This document shows positions 33,594 to 41,777 of a DNA stretch of 64,000 nt, one piece after another. A program made the translations under genes and the position numbers. The first letter of the stretch is position 1, and every line of letters starts with the position of its first letter. The notes under the pieces are model-generated. The model was not told the origin of the DNA and did no database searches. It saw only the letters and a list, made by a program, of their open reading frames with translations. This DNA comes from Mycobacterium sp. ENV421 (GTDB taxonomy: Bacteria > Actinomycetota > Actinomycetes > Mycobacteriales > Mycobacteriaceae): contig NZ_PDHO01000005.1 in NCBI RefSeq assembly GCF_002887815.1, forward strand, positions 186,001 through 250,000, written 5' to 3'.

Positions 33594-34946
33594 TTATGTT
33601 GTTGCCGCTGTGTTTTCGTGACCCACGATCGGGTGTGGCGTCCGCCGTCCTGTCACCGTGATTCGGCCGCCGTGCTCGGGTGTGAGGATGACGTGCTTGA
33701 CCCGCTGCCGTTCACCGCGTTCCGCGGTGGTCGCGAGGTTGACCCGGCGCAGCACTTCCTGCAGTACCACCCGCATTTCGGCCATGGCGAACGTCGCGCC
33801 CAGGCACCGGCGCGCGCCGCCACCGAACGGCAGCCACGTCGTCGGGCTCAATGTCGCGCCGATCATGCGATCCGGATCGAAGCGGTCCGCGTCGGGGTAG
33901 ATCCGGTCGTCGGAGTGCACCAGCCCCACGCCGGGCGCCACCATCACGCCGGGCGGCAACAGATGTCCGGCGATCTCGACGGGCTGTTTGAGGATCCGGC
34001 CGACGTCGAACACCACCGGTCGACTACGCAGGGTTTCCTTGGCCACCGCATCCAGGTACTCGTCGTCGCCCACCTCGGCCGCGCGCACCGCTTTGGCCAG
34101 CGCCGCGGGATTGCGGCTGAGCCGCTCCAGCGCCCAGGACAACCCGGTCGCCGTGGTGTCGTGCCCGGCGACGAGCAAGGTCATCAATTGGTCGCGCAAT
34201 TCCGCGTCGGTCATCGTCCGGCCGGCCTGATCGGCCGCGCGCACCAGCATGGCCAGGGCGTCGGTGCGGACGGCCAGGTCGGGGGCGGCGCGGCGCTCCG
34301 CGATCTCGGCATACAGCAGCCGGTCGGCTTCCTCGATGCGGCGGCGCACCCCGCGCCACGGCAGCCGTTGCTGCAGGCTGGGCGTCCCGATCGCCAACAG
34401 TTGGAAGGCCGACAGGTTCAGCAACCGTGGCAGTACCTCGCGCAGCTCTGCCAGTCGGGTTGGATCACTGGCGCCGATCACCAGACGCATGATCACCTCG
34501 AGCGTGATCTGCGACATCTTCGGTGCCACCGGGAACGCCGTGCCGACCGGCCAGCCGGCGATGTTGGCCGCCGCGATCTCGGCCATCACCTCGGTCTGGC
34601 GCGCCACCGCGTCGCGGTGGAAGGGCTCCAGCATCAGTCGCCTGCGGTCGCGGTGCACCTCGTCGTCGACCACCAGCACCGACGCCGGGCCCAGCAGGCC
34701 GGACAGCATCGAGTTCGCCTCGCCCGCATGGTAAATCGCGGGATCGCCCGCGAACACCTGCCTGATGTCGGCCGGATCGTCGAGATACACCAGAGTGCCC
34801 ATGCCGGCGATCCGCAGCGTGAAGGTGCGGCCGTAACGGCGACGGCATGCCGAGACGAATCGCGGCCAGTAGCGCAACATCAGCATGGCTTGCACGACAG
34901 GCGGCAGCGCGGGACCCGGTGGCAGCGGCGACGTCTTATTAGACAT
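33594..34946 (-). CDS. Cytochrome P450 (CYP138/CYP136-like style)
   Basis: This 450-residue P450 has MTLLVAGHDTTATGL as the I-helix, AKETLRSRP containing ExxR and LPFGGGARRCLGATFA as the heme loop. The N-terminus (PLPPGPALPPVVQAMLML) is Pro-rich without a clear membrane anchor. It is monocistronic. The substrate is unknown; mycobacterial relatives act on lipids or steroids. Confidence 0.88.
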   Translation of the reverse strand: MSNKTSPLPPGPALPPVVQAMLMLRYWPRFVSACRRRYGRTFTLRIAGMGTLVYLDDPADIRQVFAGDPAIYHAGEANSMLSGLLGPASVLVVDDEVHRDRRRLMLEPFHRDAVARQTEVMAEIAAANIAGWPVGTAFPVAPKMSQITLEVIMRLVIGASDPTRLAELREVLPRLLNLSAFQLLAIGTPSLQQRLPWRGVRRRIEEADRLLYAEIAERRAAPDLAVRTDALAMLVRAADQAGRTMTDAELRDQLMTLLVAGHDTTATGLSWALERLSRNPAALAKAVRAAEVGDDEYLDAVAKETLRSRPVVFDVGRILKQPVEIAGHLLPPGVMVAPGVGLVHSDDRIYPDADRFDPDRMIGATLSPTTWLPFGGGARRCLGATFAMAEMRVVLQEVLRRVNLATTAERGERQRVKHVILTPEHGGRITVTGRRTPHPIVGHENTAATT

Positions 34947-34952
34947 GAGTCC

Positions 34953-34958
34953 AGTATA
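34953..34958 (-). promoter_or_regulatory. -10-like hexamer before P450 gene
   Basis: On the minus strand TATACT lies seven bases before the P450 ATG at 34946, consistent with a near-leaderless SigA promoter. No clear TTGACA -35 is seen at normal spacing. Confidence 0.4.
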
Positions 34959-35067
34959 GGAAGAAGATGCCCCGGGTCCTCGGGATCGAACGAAAATCCT
35001 GCGGACGGCGCGAAGTGATCAACGCGCGTAGGGTTGAAATGTCAACTAACCGGACGGCCGAAAGCCC

Positions 35068-36360
35068 ATGGTGACCACTGATTTCACTGCACCCAGCAGC
35101 GCAGACGTGGAAAGCGAACGACTGCGGGCCCTGCACCGTTACGCAATTCTTGACACCGCACCCGACGCGGCATTCGATCGCATCGCCCGGGTGGCCGCCC
35201 GATCGCTGGACAAGCCCATGGCGACGATCACATTTGTCGATGAGCACCGGATCTGGTTCAAGGCGACGTACGGCGTCGAGGGCCTTACCGAGATTCCGCG
35301 CGAAGCGGGGCTGTCCAGCCTGGCGATCGGCGACAACCGGACCTATGTGGTTCGCGATACCGCCACCGATCCGTACGTCTCCCGAAACCCCAGCGTCGCG
35401 GGTGATTTCGGAATCCGCTTCTATGCCGCCGCGCCCGTCACGACAGACGATGGGCATCAGCTGGGAACTGTCAGTGTTCTCGACTCCGAGCCGGGTGACG
35501 TCACCGACGACCAGCTGGCCACCCTGGAGGATCTCGCCGCAATCGTGATGAAGGCACTCGAACTGCGACTGTCGGCGCTGACGACGGTTCGTGCCGAGCG
35601 CGAACTGCGTGACACCGCCCAGCAGTACGCCTCAGTGCTGCAGCGCGCCCTGCTGCCGTCGGCGCTGCCGGTGATCCCCGGTCTGTCGATGGCGGCGCAC
35701 TATCACCCGGCCGCTTCCGGTCAGGTCGGCGGCGACTTCTATGACGTGTTCGGCGTGGCTCGCGACGAGTGGGCCGTTTTCCTCGGTGATGTCGAGGGCC
35801 ACGGGGCGGGGGCCGCGGCCGTCACCGCCCTGGTGCGCCACACCCTGCGCGCGGCGGCTCTGCACTACGACGACCCGACCGACGGCCTCGACGAGCTCAA
35901 CGCGGCGCTGATCGCCGACGCAGAAGAGCGACGATTCTGCACCGTCTTGTCGGGAAAGCTTCGACCCGAAGCCGACGGTTTCCGGATCACCCTGGCGACC
36001 GGGGGCCATCTGCCCGCTCTGCTGCTGGATCGCGACAGCGGATCCATTCGTCCGGTTCGCTCATCGGGCGGCATGTTGATCGGTGCCGTCGCGGACGCGA
36101 CGTTCGAGGCGTGCGAGACGTTGCTGAGCCCGGGGCAAACCCTGCTCCTCTACACCGACGGGATCGTGGAGGCCCGGCCCGACGGGCACACCACCTTCGG
36201 CGAATCGGCCTTGCGGCTTTTCCTGGCTGAGCGGGTCGGACTGCCGGCCACCGAGCTGGTGGCCGAGTTGGCCGAACTGGTAGCTGTACTGCGTCCCGAC
36301 GACGATGTGGCGTTCTTGGCGTTGACTGTGATTGACGCATCCGTTGGCGCGGTGCGTTAG
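35068..36360 (+). CDS. GAF-PP2C (SpoIIE-type) phosphatase
   Basis: In 430 residues, an N-terminal GAF domain (about 20-170) senses a signal and a SpoIIE/PP2C domain (about 190-425) hydrolyses phosphoserine. Metal-binding motifs are GGDFYD (about 221-226), GDVEGHG (about 241-247), LATGGH and RPDDDVAFLAL. Such RsbU/P-type phosphatases dephosphorylate a STAS antagonist; a STAS gene and a HATPase gene follow, so this is the activating arm of a partner-switching module. The alternative GTG 35071 cannot be excluded. Confidence 0.85.
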   Translation: MVTTDFTAPSSADVESERLRALHRYAILDTAPDAAFDRIARVAARSLDKPMATITFVDEHRIWFKATYGVEGLTEIPREAGLSSLAIGDNRTYVVRDTATDPYVSRNPSVAGDFGIRFYAAAPVTTDDGHQLGTVSVLDSEPGDVTDDQLATLEDLAAIVMKALELRLSALTTVRAERELRDTAQQYASVLQRALLPSALPVIPGLSMAAHYHPAASGQVGGDFYDVFGVARDEWAVFLGDVEGHGAGAAAVTALVRHTLRAAALHYDDPTDGLDELNAALIADAEERRFCTVLSGKLRPEADGFRITLATGGHLPALLLDRDSGSIRPVRSSGGMLIGAVADATFEACETLLSPGQTLLLYTDGIVEARPDGHTTFGESALRLFLAERVGLPATELVAELAELVAVLRPDDDVAFLALTVIDASVGAVR

Positions 36361-36517
36361 CCTTGGACGGTCGGCCCGGTAGAATTTCGGGCATAGACAA
36401 CGCGCCGCAAGCAGATCGGCGCACAGAGCTAGTAAGTTCTTGCCAGGTTCAGACGGAAGCCTCGCAGGCATTCTATGATTGCGAGCGCGCCGTCCGGCGC
36501 GCGTAGTGAGGTGAATC

Positions 36518-36907
36518 TTGGACGAACAAGCCACTGCCACCACCGGCACGACCACTGCGGCCAACACTGGGTGCGTGATCAACGAGGAGTGGTTCGGGCG
36601 GACGGTCGTCATATCTGCAGCCGGCGTAGTCGACATGCTGACGTCGCCTCAGCTCGAGGCCAGCATCACCACCTCGCTGACCAAGAACCCGACTGCCATC
36701 ATCGTGGACCTGTCCGACGTCGACTTCCTGGCGTCCGCCGGAATGGGTGTTCTCGTCGCCGCCCGCGACAAAGCGTCCGCGGAGATCGGCTTCGGTGTCG
36801 TGGCCAGCGGGCCAGCCACAAGCCGGCCGCTCAAACTGGTCGGCCTCGCCGACATCATCGGCCTCTACGCAACATTGGATGAGGCGCGCGCCGCACTTGG
36901 TGAGTAA
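36518..36907 (+). CDS. STAS anti-sigma factor antagonist
   Basis: A 129-residue STAS protein carries DLSDVDFLASAGMGVLVAA; Ser73 is the likely phosphorylation site. The TTG start at 36518 follows a GAGGTG site; the first ~20 residues are Thr-rich and probably unstructured. It would bind the downstream HATPase anti-sigma factor when unphosphorylated, freeing a sigma factor. It lies 157 bp after the phosphatase. Confidence 0.85.
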   Translation: MDEQATATTGTTTAANTGCVINEEWFGRTVVISAAGVVDMLTSPQLEASITTSLTKNPTAIIVDLSDVDFLASAGMGVLVAARDKASAEIGFGVVASGPATSRPLKLVGLADIIGLYATLDEARAALGE

Positions 36908-36919
36908 TTCTCGGAAGTT

Positions 36920-36925
36920 GGGTAT
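36920..36925 (+). promoter_or_regulatory. SigF-type -10 (GGGTAT) before the anti-sigma gene
   Basis: GGGTAT ends 12 bp before the ATG at 36938. GGTGA stands 16 bp upstream of it, only a partial match to the SigF -35 GTTT. Transcription from here would give a very short leader. Known anti-SigF genes in mycobacteria are preceded by SigF-dependent promoters. Confidence 0.45.
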
Positions 36926-36937
36926 AAGAGATTTGCC

Positions 36938-37408
36938 ATGACGACACCGAGTTACTCAAGTCACACAGCCGACGGTGACCGCTTCGCGCGCAACGATGTC
37001 GTCGCTGATGCGCACAACGCAGCCAGGGTTCGCGATGAGTTCGCGACCTGGCTGCGGGCCTGCGGAGATATCGATCGAGTTCGTTTCAGCGACATCGTGC
37101 TAGCGGTCAACGAAGCGCTGGCCAATACGGCCGAGTTTGCCTACCTCCTCAAGGGCGGGGTCGGCACCATCGACGTGGAAGCCGTGCGCGACGGCAACAC
37201 CCTGACGATCACGATCGCCGACCAAGGTCAGTGGCGGGAGTCCACCCCCGCCACGCAGAGCCGCACGCGGGGTCGCGGCATCCCGTTGATGCGGGCGGTG
37301 GCCGATGACGTCACCATCGACTCCTCCGCGCTGGGCACCACCGTGTGCCTGCGCTTCGAGCAGGTTCACGCAGTCCAGAAATCCGACGACGACGCCCGAG
37401 TCGGATAG
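36938..37408 (+). CDS. HATPase anti-sigma factor (RsbW/UsfX-like)
   Basis: The 156-residue GHKL kinase has an N-box (VNEALANTAEF: E59, N63), a D-Q-G motif (ADQGQ, 95-97) and a glycine-rich lid (RGRGIPLM, 111-118). It should bind and inhibit a sigma factor and phosphorylate the STAS antagonist. No sigma gene lies next to it; the GGGTAT site before it points toward SigF. Confidence 0.85.
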   Translation: MTTPSYSSHTADGDRFARNDVVADAHNAARVRDEFATWLRACGDIDRVRFSDIVLAVNEALANTAEFAYLLKGGVGTIDVEAVRDGNTLTITIADQGQWRESTPATQSRTRGRGIPLMRAVADDVTIDSSALGTTVCLRFEQVHAVQKSDDDARVG

Positions 37409-37411
37409 CTC

Positions 37412-37822
37412 TCAGGCCGGCTCGTAGCGCAGCATCGTGACGCCCGCGTCGGCATAGTCGCAGAACACCGGCTTCAGTCGCATCCCGATTTCCAGCTCCG
37501 CGGGTTCGGCGTTGACGATCTCCGTCGAGAACCGTGGCCCCTCATCCCATTGCACGACCGCGAGTAGCTGAGGCACCTCGCCGGCAAAGTGTGGTGCGAC
37601 TGGCCGGTAGGCCACCGTGTACGTATACAGCGAAGCGGCTCCGGAAATCTCCCGCCATTCCAGATCGTCGGACAACGTGCCCGGCGCCAGCACCCGCGGG
37701 TAGAACACGTACTGCTGAGCCGACGGCGAATACTGAATCCGGATCCGGTGCTCGGCCAGGGCATCCCAGAACGGTTGGGTGGTCGGCGTCGGGATCGGCA
37801 TCGGCTTGTCGAAGTCGCCCAT
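37412..37822 (-). CDS. DUF35 OB-fold protein (without zinc ribbon), partner of a thiolase-fold enzyme
   Basis: The 136-residue protein has the DUF35 OB-fold tail (LYTYTVAYRPVAPHFAGEVP, then FSTEIVN). The N-terminal zinc ribbon cysteines usual in this family are replaced by IQYSPSAQQYVFYPRV. It starts 2 nt after the Ltp2-like gene ends. Such pairs form complexes in steroid side-chain retro-aldol cleavage; the DUF35 partner is structural. Confidence 0.82.
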   Translation of the reverse strand: MGDFDKPMPIPTPTTQPFWDALAEHRIRIQYSPSAQQYVFYPRVLAPGTLSDDLEWREISGAASLYTYTVAYRPVAPHFAGEVPQLLAVVQWDEGPRFSTEIVNAEPAELEIGMRLKPVFCDYADAGVTMLRYEPA

Positions 37823-37824
37823 GA

Positions 37825-39030
37825 TTAGTCGCCTTCCAATACCAGGGTGGTTTGTTCGCTCAAGATGCCGCCATTGCCGGAGACGAAGGCACGGTTGCAG
37901 TCTGTGACCTGGGTGGCACCCGAGCGGCCCATGATCTGGCGGGTGGCGTCGCAGATGTGGTGCATCCCGCCGGCAGTGCCGGCCTGCCCATAGCCGAGCT
38001 GCCCGCCTGCGGTGTTCATCGGGAAATCGCCGCGGAACGTGAGGTCGTGCTCGGCGACGAACTGCAGGCCCTTGCCCTTCTGGCAGAAGCCGGCGTCCTC
38101 CAGACTGAGCAGCACGGTGATCGTGTAGCAGTCATAGATCGACACCATGTCCATGTCTGCCGGCGTCAGCCCGGCCATCGAGAACGCCGACGCCGCCGCC
38201 TTGATCATCGGAGTCTGCAACAACTCCTGGGCGTACGTCGGCGTCTTGTACGGCACCCGCTCGCCAAATCCTTTGATCCACACCGGGCGGTTGACGCTGC
38301 GACGGGCCAACTCGGCTCCGGTCACCAGCACCGCGGCGCCGCCCATCACCGGCATGACGATCTCGAGCATGTGCAACGGTGCGGCGATGACCGGACTGGT
38401 GAGCACGTCGTCGACGGTGATCGGCACGTCGCGGAAGATCGCGCCCGGCGTGTGGTTGGCGTTGACCCGTTGGTCGACGCTGATCTTGGCCATCACCCGT
38501 TCGTCATAGCCGTAGGTGGCGCCGTAGAGCGTCGCGACCTGACCATAGGGACCGTTCTGGCCGAGATTGCCGTAGGGGATCTCGAATTCGGCTTGCGGCG
38601 AGCCGTACCTGTTGCTCGACGCCCCGAAGTACATCAGCTCACTGACGTCGAGCGGCTTCTGCGCACTGACCGGTGTCATCGGTGTCGCGGGGATCACGCA
38701 CAGCACCGCGTTGCACAGGCCCAGCTCGATGGCCGCCGCCGCCCGCCACACCATCGCCGCCGCGCTGGCCCCGCCGAGGTCGACCATCTCGGCGAAATTG
38801 GCTTTGATGCCCAAATATTCGATGACCGTCGACGGTACGAAGATCTGGGACTCCTGCAGATGCGTGGTGCAGATCCCGTCCACGTCGGAGGCCGACAAGC
38901 CGGCGTCGTCGAGGGCGGCCTTCGCCAGCCGTGCCCACTGCTCGAGGGTGAACTCGAGCGGGCCGGTCGGTCGCTTCGTGGAGGGAAGTTCGGTGTAGCC
39001 GACGATCGCGGCCTCTCCGCGCAGACCCAT
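37825..39030 (-). CDS. Ltp2-like thiolase-fold aldolase (SCPx-type)
   Basis: The 401-residue protein has the thiolase fold, but the region that carries the nucleophilic Cys in thiolases reads VDLGGASAAAMV (about 83-94), with no Cys. Tyr299 (VSIYDCYT) and Tyr347 (GQLGYGQAG) match the two tyrosines important in Ltp2 aldolases. The C-terminus SGNGG replaces the usual catalytic Cys-Gly-His set. With its DUF35 partner the likely reaction is retro-aldol cleavage of an acyl-CoA. Start at 39030 (MGLRGEA) was chosen over 39078 because the upstream codons are not conserved-like. Confidence 0.8.
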   Translation of the reverse strand: MGLRGEAAIVGYTELPSTKRPTGPLEFTLEQWARLAKAALDDAGLSASDVDGICTTHLQESQIFVPSTVIEYLGIKANFAEMVDLGGASAAAMVWRAAAAIELGLCNAVLCVIPATPMTPVSAQKPLDVSELMYFGASSNRYGSPQAEFEIPYGNLGQNGPYGQVATLYGATYGYDERVMAKISVDQRVNANHTPGAIFRDVPITVDDVLTSPVIAAPLHMLEIVMPVMGGAAVLVTGAELARRSVNRPVWIKGFGERVPYKTPTYAQELLQTPMIKAAASAFSMAGLTPADMDMVSIYDCYTITVLLSLEDAGFCQKGKGLQFVAEHDLTFRGDFPMNTAGGQLGYGQAGTAGGMHHICDATRQIMGRSGATQVTDCNRAFVSGNGGILSEQTTLVLEGD

Positions 39031-39060
39031 GCCGTCGTCCTCCAAGTCATTGCCCAATAA

Positions 39061-39092
39061 CATTGAGCATGTAATCATATTGAGCGCTTAAT
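39061..39092. promoter_or_regulatory. Operator candidate between divergent Ltp2 and SDR genes
   Basis: ATTGAGC occurs at 39062-39068 and again 17 bp later at 39079-39085. The second overlaps a near-palindrome TTGAGCGCTTAA (39080-39091). It lies in the 93-bp gap between divergent starts and is a candidate binding site for the TetR encoded at 41051. Confidence 0.45.
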
Positions 39093-39123
39093 GAGAATTG
39101 GATCCGGCGAGAGGTAGCTCACA

Positions 39124-39990
39124 GTGGCATCACCCCTGGACGGCAAGGTCGCCGTCGTCACCGGCACCAGCCGCGGCGTGGGCCTGGGCATCGCGCACGA
39201 ATTACTGCGCGCCGGAGCCACTGTCATCGGCTGCTCACGCCGACCCCTCGATGCCATGCCCGGGGTGGCCGACAATCCGGCGTGGCTGGACCGTTCCTCG
39301 CAGCGGGTGTGCGACCAGGGCGACTACCGGGCCATCGACCACTTCGTCGACCAGGTGGTGGCCGACTACGGCCGCATCGACATCTTGGTCAACAACGCCG
39401 GGGGCACCGTGCCCGCGCCGAATGTCGAGAGCATCCCGAGCCTCGTCTCCCACATCCAGGGCGCGCCGACCTCCGACGACGAGTACGAACGCACAGTCTT
39501 GTTCCACGCCTTCGCGATCCAGATGAACCTGATCAGCCCGATGTGGTTCGCCATCCGGGTGTTCCGGCAGATGCGTGAACAGGACGGGGTCGGTTCGATC
39601 GTCAATATCTCCAGCGGCGCAGGACATCCCGCCGGTTCCCCGACGCTGGTGTCCTACGGTGCGGCGAAATCCGGCCTCAACCATCTGACCCGATCGCTGG
39701 CCGAGGAATGGGGACCGAAAGTTCGGGTGAACTGTTTGGCGCTGGGGCCGACGATGACCGACAACTTCAAGTCGTTCGTATTGCCCAAGGACGACCCGAA
39801 CGGCGAGAAGTACTTCCACGCCGTGCCCATGCATCGCGCCGGAGAGCCTGATGAGGTGGGCCGCGCCGTGGTGTTCCTGTGCGGTGGCACAGCCGATTTC
39901 ATCAACGGCACCACCATTGAGATCGACGGCGGCATGATGCCCGGTGTGCTCTACGAAGCCGGCCTCAAGACGATCACGGATCTGCTGTGA
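39124..39990 (+). CDS. Short-chain dehydrogenase/reductase
   Basis: This 288-residue SDR has TGTSRGVGLGI near the N-terminus, NNAGG, SYGAAKSG as the Tyr-x3-Lys pair and a C-terminal FINGTTIEIDGGMMPG. A long insert (about 110-135) broadens the substrate loop. GTG 39124 follows a GAGAGG site and it overlaps the following gene by GTGA. It may act on the product or substrate of the divergent aldolase-like enzyme. Confidence 0.85.
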   Translation: MASPLDGKVAVVTGTSRGVGLGIAHELLRAGATVIGCSRRPLDAMPGVADNPAWLDRSSQRVCDQGDYRAIDHFVDQVVADYGRIDILVNNAGGTVPAPNVESIPSLVSHIQGAPTSDDEYERTVLFHAFAIQMNLISPMWFAIRVFRQMREQDGVGSIVNISSGAGHPAGSPTLVSYGAAKSGLNHLTRSLAEEWGPKVRVNCLALGPTMTDNFKSFVLPKDDPNGEKYFHAVPMHRAGEPDEVGRAVVFLCGGTADFINGTTIEIDGGMMPGVLYEAGLKTITDLL

Positions 39991-41054
39991 AGCGCGTCAT
40001 CCAGTTCGCCACCGGCAACGTCGGCAAGCATGCGCTGCCGCTGATCATCGAGCGGCCCGACCTCGAGTTGATCGGGCTGCACGCCCACGGCCCCGACAAG
40101 GTCGGCCGCGACGCCGCCGACATCTGCGGCCGCTCCGAACCCACCGGGGTCATCGCCACCAATGACATCGACGCGCTGGTGGCTCTCGGCGCCGACTGCG
40201 TCGTCTACACCTCCCAGGCCGAAATGCGCCCACAGCAGGCGATCGAGGAGATCTGCCGATTTCTGCGGGCCGGCATCAACGTGGTCGGCACATCGATGGT
40301 GTGGCTGGTCGCTCCCCATCATGCTGACGCCTGGATCAGTGAACCGCTGGCTGCGGCCTGTGCCGAGGGCGGCACCTCGCTGTACATCAATGGCGTCGAC
40401 CCCGGCTACTCCGGGGACAGCCTGGTCTACACCGCGCTGACGCTGGCCGGGCGTGCCACCGGCATCACGGTCTCGGAGATCTGTGACTACGGCAGTTATG
40501 ACGACGCCGAATTCACCGGTGTCAGTTTCGGTTTCGGCACCACACCGGACCACACGCCGATCATGTTCACCCCGGGTGTGCTGTCCTCGCTGTGGGGCGG
40601 CCAGGTCCGCTCACTGGCTGATGTCCTGGGGGTCACGCTCGACGAGGTGCGGGAGTCGCACGAAAGCTGGGTGACACCCGAACCGATCGACTGCACGATG
40701 ATGAGCGTTGCACCCGGTCACGTCGCCGCCGTCCGGTTCGCGGTGCAGGGGATCCGTGACGGGCAGCCGGTGATCACCATGGAACACGTCAACCGGCTCA
40801 CCCCGATCACCGCGCCGGACTGGCCCTATCCGCCGGACGGGCGCCTCGGCGTGCACCGCGTGGTCGTGCATGGCAACCCCGGGGTGGAGATCAACACCCA
40901 CCTGGGCCTGGACGGCGTCGACCACAACGACGGCGGTGTCATCTCGACCGCGGCGCGCGCGGTCAACGCGATCGACGCGGTATGCGCCGCACCCGTCGGC
41001 CTGGTGTCGGTCAAGGACCTACCTGCCGCGCATGCCGACCGCGTGATGTGGTGA
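39987..41054 (+). CDS. Dihydrodipicolinate-reductase-like dehydrogenase
   Basis: At 355 residues it has a Rossmann N-terminus (RVIQFATGNVGKHAL) and a C-terminal domain containing NPGVEINTHLGLDG. This family is widespread in mycobacteria near lipid and steroid genes, and is not the lysine-pathway DapB, which is ~245 residues. The true substrate is unknown. It is coupled to both neighbours by GTGA overlaps. Confidence 0.8.
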   Translation: MKRVIQFATGNVGKHALPLIIERPDLELIGLHAHGPDKVGRDAADICGRSEPTGVIATNDIDALVALGADCVVYTSQAEMRPQQAIEEICRFLRAGINVVGTSMVWLVAPHHADAWISEPLAAACAEGGTSLYINGVDPGYSGDSLVYTALTLAGRATGITVSEICDYGSYDDAEFTGVSFGFGTTPDHTPIMFTPGVLSSLWGGQVRSLADVLGVTLDEVRESHESWVTPEPIDCTMMSVAPGHVAAVRFAVQGIRDGQPVITMEHVNRLTPITAPDWPYPPDGRLGVHRVVVHGNPGVEINTHLGLDGVDHNDGGVISTAARAVNAIDAVCAAPVGLVSVKDLPAAHADRVMW

Positions 41055-41686
41055 CGATGACACCCAAGATCGCGCCGCGGCGCCCGCCCGGCGGGAGTCA
41101 GGAACGTGCCGAACGCACCCGTGAGTCGGTGCTCGACGAGACGGTGCGCTGCGTCGTCGAAGAGGGGTTCGCCGCCGCCAGCGCCAAGCACATCGCCGAA
41201 CGCGCCGGCGTCACCTGGGGCGTGGTGCAGTACCACTTCGGCGACCGCGACGGCCTGCTGATGGCTGTTGTCGACCGGGGTTTCACCGAACTGCTGGAAC
41301 TGCTGCGCAGCCTGCCGCCGCCGTCGCCCACGCAGAGCCGCCGCAAGCGGGTTGAACTGGTGGTTCACGCCGCGTGGGCGGCGTTCTCCAGCCCGACCTC
41401 ACGCGCCTCGCTGGAGATCCTCATCGGCACCCGGGCCATGCGCGACAAACGGGGGACCCGTCACCTCGTCGAATTGCAGAAGGCCATCTCAGATTTGAGC
41501 CGTGACATCGCCGAGGGGCTGGACAATCCACACGCGGCGGCCATCGGCGACCTGATCTGGGCCACCATGCGCGGGCTGGTGATCACCCAGTTGGTCATGG
41601 CCGGCGCTGCGCGCAGCAATCGGGAGCTGACCGCGCTGGTCGACGTGATCTGTTCTTACCTCGATTGCCACGGGCAAAGGCAATGA
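41051..41686 (+). CDS. TetR-family regulator
   Basis: A 211-residue regulator with HTH HIAERAGVTWGVVQYHFGDR. GTG 41051 overlaps the upstream stop; ATG 41057 (MTPK) is an equally good start. It terminates the SDR-DHDPR-like operon and probably represses the divergent Ltp2/DUF35 pair and its own operon. Confidence 0.85.
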   Translation: MTMTPKIAPRRPPGGSQERAERTRESVLDETVRCVVEEGFAAASAKHIAERAGVTWGVVQYHFGDRDGLLMAVVDRGFTELLELLRSLPPPSPTQSRRKRVELVVHAAWAAFSSPTSRASLEILIGTRAMRDKRGTRHLVELQKAISDLSRDIAEGLDNPHAAAIGDLIWATMRGLVITQLVMAGAARSNRELTALVDVICSYLDCHGQRQ

Positions 41687-41777
41687 GCACCAAGCAAAGT
41701 CACAGTTAGGTCATAGGGGCGTGCCGAATCGGCGCGCCTGAGTGACTTTCGCACCGAGCCTTGGTGATCATGGCCGG

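Noticed and set aside
33432..35018. 528-codon + strand frame opposite the P450 gene
   Set aside because: Mirrors a clear P450 with heme and I-helix motifs on the other strand; no recognisable domain of its own.
37852..39060. 402-codon + strand frame opposite the thiolase-fold gene
   Set aside because: Arg/His/Gly-rich antisense shadow without motifs.
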